NCBI GenBank assembly: GCA_900552975.1
Contig: UWSL01000076.1
Coordinates: 1-7,290 of the forward strand
Source of the DNA: an uncultured Mycoplasmatota bacterium
GTDB taxonomy: Bacteria > Bacillota_I > Bacilli_A > RF39 > UBA660
DNA length: 7,290 bases
Reading direction: 5' to 3'
Part shown: in pieces, positions 6,799-7,290 of the stretch
How the letters are laid out: the number at the start of each line of letters is the position of its first letter
How positions within the stretch are numbered: position 1 is the stretch's first letter
Position numbers and translations under genes: made by a program
The notes under the pieces: model-generated
What the model saw: only the letters and a program-made list of their open reading frames with translations
What the model was told of the DNA's origin: nothing
Database searches by the model: none

Positions 6799-6889
6799 CA
6801 AGAAGCAGTATATAATACTTAGTTTTCTTCTAACAAGAGTTTTATTCTTAGGAGGAGGAATAAGTTTATTAATTGGAATTAGTAATAAT
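6791..6889 (+). pseudogene. gerKB: Truncated GerAB/GerKB-type germination permease, first 33 codons
   Basis: A strong GAGGTGAT site precedes ATG 6791 and the start lies inside the end of gerKC, as expected for the third ger subunit. The 33 residues, beginning MINKKQYIILSFLLTRVLF and reaching L-I-G-I-S-N-N, fit the N-terminus and first membrane helix of the GerAB/GerKB permease family (about 360 residues, ten membrane segments, amino-acid-permease fold). After codon 33 the hydrophobic character stops. The frame stays open to 7159, but those codons are only the antisense of the zinc-ribbon gene on the other strand (Cys-, His-, Arg-, Pro-rich, no helices). Over 90% of the subunit is missing, so no functional B subunit can be made from this DNA. 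The call rests on a short stretch plus operon position. Confidence 0.7.
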
Positions 6890-7187
6890 ACGGCTGTGCA
6901 TTGTTTGCGTCGGCACCAAAACCCGAAGGTGAATTATATGCGTCCGAACCGAAATTGTTTGGCTGTGTGTTGTAATTATCCGCACCGAAGCTGTTTGGCT
7001 GTGAATTGTTGTCAGCAACATTCTGCTGTGCAGGTTCGGAATTATAATTGTTTGCCGCAAAATTATCCGACTGTGCAGGCTGTGTTTGAGTTTCCTGCTC
7101 TTTTACAGGCTCTTCGACAGGAGCGGGTGTGCCGCAGCTTGTGCAAAACTTACCTGTGATTTCATTTCCGCAATTAGGACATTTCAT
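6879..7187 (-). CDS. Zinc-ribbon protein with Asn/Gln-rich repeats, probably 3'-truncated
   Basis: The 102-codon frame starts with a zinc ribbon, M-K-C-P-N-C then F-C-T-S-C-G (Cys3, Cys6, Cys15, Cys18), followed by an acidic/Gln linker (22-40) and a low-complexity Asn/Gln/Ser/Gly region with near-repeats S-Q-P-N-S-F-G-A-D-N-Y-N (62-73), T-Q-P-N-N-F-G-S-D-A-Y-N (74-85) and S-P-S-G-F-G-A-D-A-N-N (86-96). It ends Q-P-Y-Y-Y. Such zinc-ribbon plus disordered-linker proteins in Bacillota usually continue into membrane or other domains; none is present. The stop TAA (6879-6881) lies within sequence that reads as gerKB on the other strand, so the natural 3' end is probably missing. The start has AAGGAGAGG upstream (GAGG 8 nt away) and a good promoter. 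G+C is far higher than in the ger genes (32 of 60 bases from 7081). Function unknown. Confidence 0.7.
   Translation of the reverse strand: MKCPNCGNEITGKFCTSCGTPAPVEEPVKEQETQTQPAQSDNFAANNYNSEPAQQNVADNNSQPNSFGADNYNTQPNNFGSDAYNSPSGFGADANNAQPYYY
6900..7004 (-). repeat. Tandem repeat, units of 36, 36 and 33 bp
   Basis: Three imperfect head-to-tail units lie inside the zinc-ribbon gene: 6969-7004, 6933-6968 and 6900-6932. On the plus strand the shared core reads ACCGAA followed by GTTTGGCTGTG. All units keep the reading frame and encode about 12 residues each around N-x-F-G-x-D-x-Y-N, the last unit lacking one codon. Repeats like this are prone to expansion, slippage and assembly error. Confidence 0.65.
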
Positions 7188-7232
7188 TTACTATACCTCT
7201 CCTTAAATAAGCAAAATATATTTGCCATACTA

Positions 7233-7262
7233 TTGCATAATTATACCATTTTGTTTATGCAA
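7233..7262. repeat. Operator-like inverted repeat TTGCATAA-N14-TTATGCAA
   Basis: Perfect 8-bp arms at 7233-7240 and 7255-7262 have centres 22 bp apart, about two DNA turns. They lie over the transcription start, -10 and spacer of the zinc-ribbon gene promoter, a position suited to a dimeric repressor. No T-run makes it a terminator. No regulator gene is adjacent. Confidence 0.45.
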
Positions 7263-7269
7263 AAATCAA
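7240..7269 (-). promoter_or_regulatory. Promoter of the zinc-ribbon gene
   Basis: The minus strand has -35 TTGATT (7264-7269), an 18-bp spacer and a perfect extended -10, TG-G-TATAAT (7240-7248). The expected start near 7233 gives a leader of about 46 nt with the AAGGAGAGG ribosome site. This is the best promoter match in the window. Confidence 0.65.
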
Positions 7270-7290
7270 TTGCTTTTATTTACATATAAA

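Noticed and set aside
6890..7159. Cys/His/Arg-rich extension of the gerKB frame, which would make a 122-residue fusion protein
   Set aside because: It is the exact antisense of the zinc-ribbon gene, which has its own promoter and ribosome site, and it has no domain of its own.

Overview
The window looks like DNA from a low-G+C, endospore-forming Bacillota (Firmicute), perhaps from a metagenome. The reasons are a spore-germinant-receptor (ger) operon, very A/T-rich genes, strong Shine-Dalgarno sites (AAGGA, GGAGG, GAGGAG, GAGGTGAT) and extended -10 promoters. TGA is used as a stop and TGG as Trp, so the ordinary bacterial code applies. No RNA genes, CRISPR array, transposase or integrase were seen.

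Layout. Positions 14-4306 are all minus strand. In reading order from the right these are: an RlmD/RlmCD-type 23S rRNA uracil-5-methyltransferase (3098-4306); a TraX-family membrane protein (2246-3007); a 97-codon ORF directly behind it with a Cys-Pro-x-Cys motif (1950-2243); a gene-poor A/T-rich stretch of about 570 bp with small inverted repeats; a cytosolic transglutaminase-like protein with an intact Cys-His-Asp set (603-1337); and an unrecognised 100-residue protein (14-316). From 4415 the plus strand carries an overlapping operon: gerKA-like (4415-5788), gerKC-like lipoprotein (5785-6798) and the first 33 codons of a gerKB-like permease (from 6791). The permease breaks off near 6889, where the sequence changes abruptly into the 3' part of an opposite-strand zinc-ribbon/low-complexity gene (6879-7187). 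That gene has its own promoter at the right end.

How the genes work together. GerA/K-type receptors are inner-membrane complexes of A (membrane), B (permease-like, ligand-binding) and C (lipoprotein) subunits that sense germinants. A and C are complete here and B is cut, so the locus as given cannot encode a full receptor. The other genes have no obvious functional link to it.

The window reads as a mosaic. The traX/97-codon block and the right-end zinc-ribbon gene are visibly richer in G+C (about 42-53% in hand-counted 60-base lines) than the methyltransferase, ger and intergenic DNA (about 13-18% in such lines). The sharpest breakpoint, near 6889, truncates two convergent genes at the same place and could be a real rearrangement or an assembly chimera. 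I did not find a convincing new multi-gene system. The best leads are that breakpoint, the transglutaminase-like protein with its repeat-rich surroundings, and the operator-like inverted repeats.
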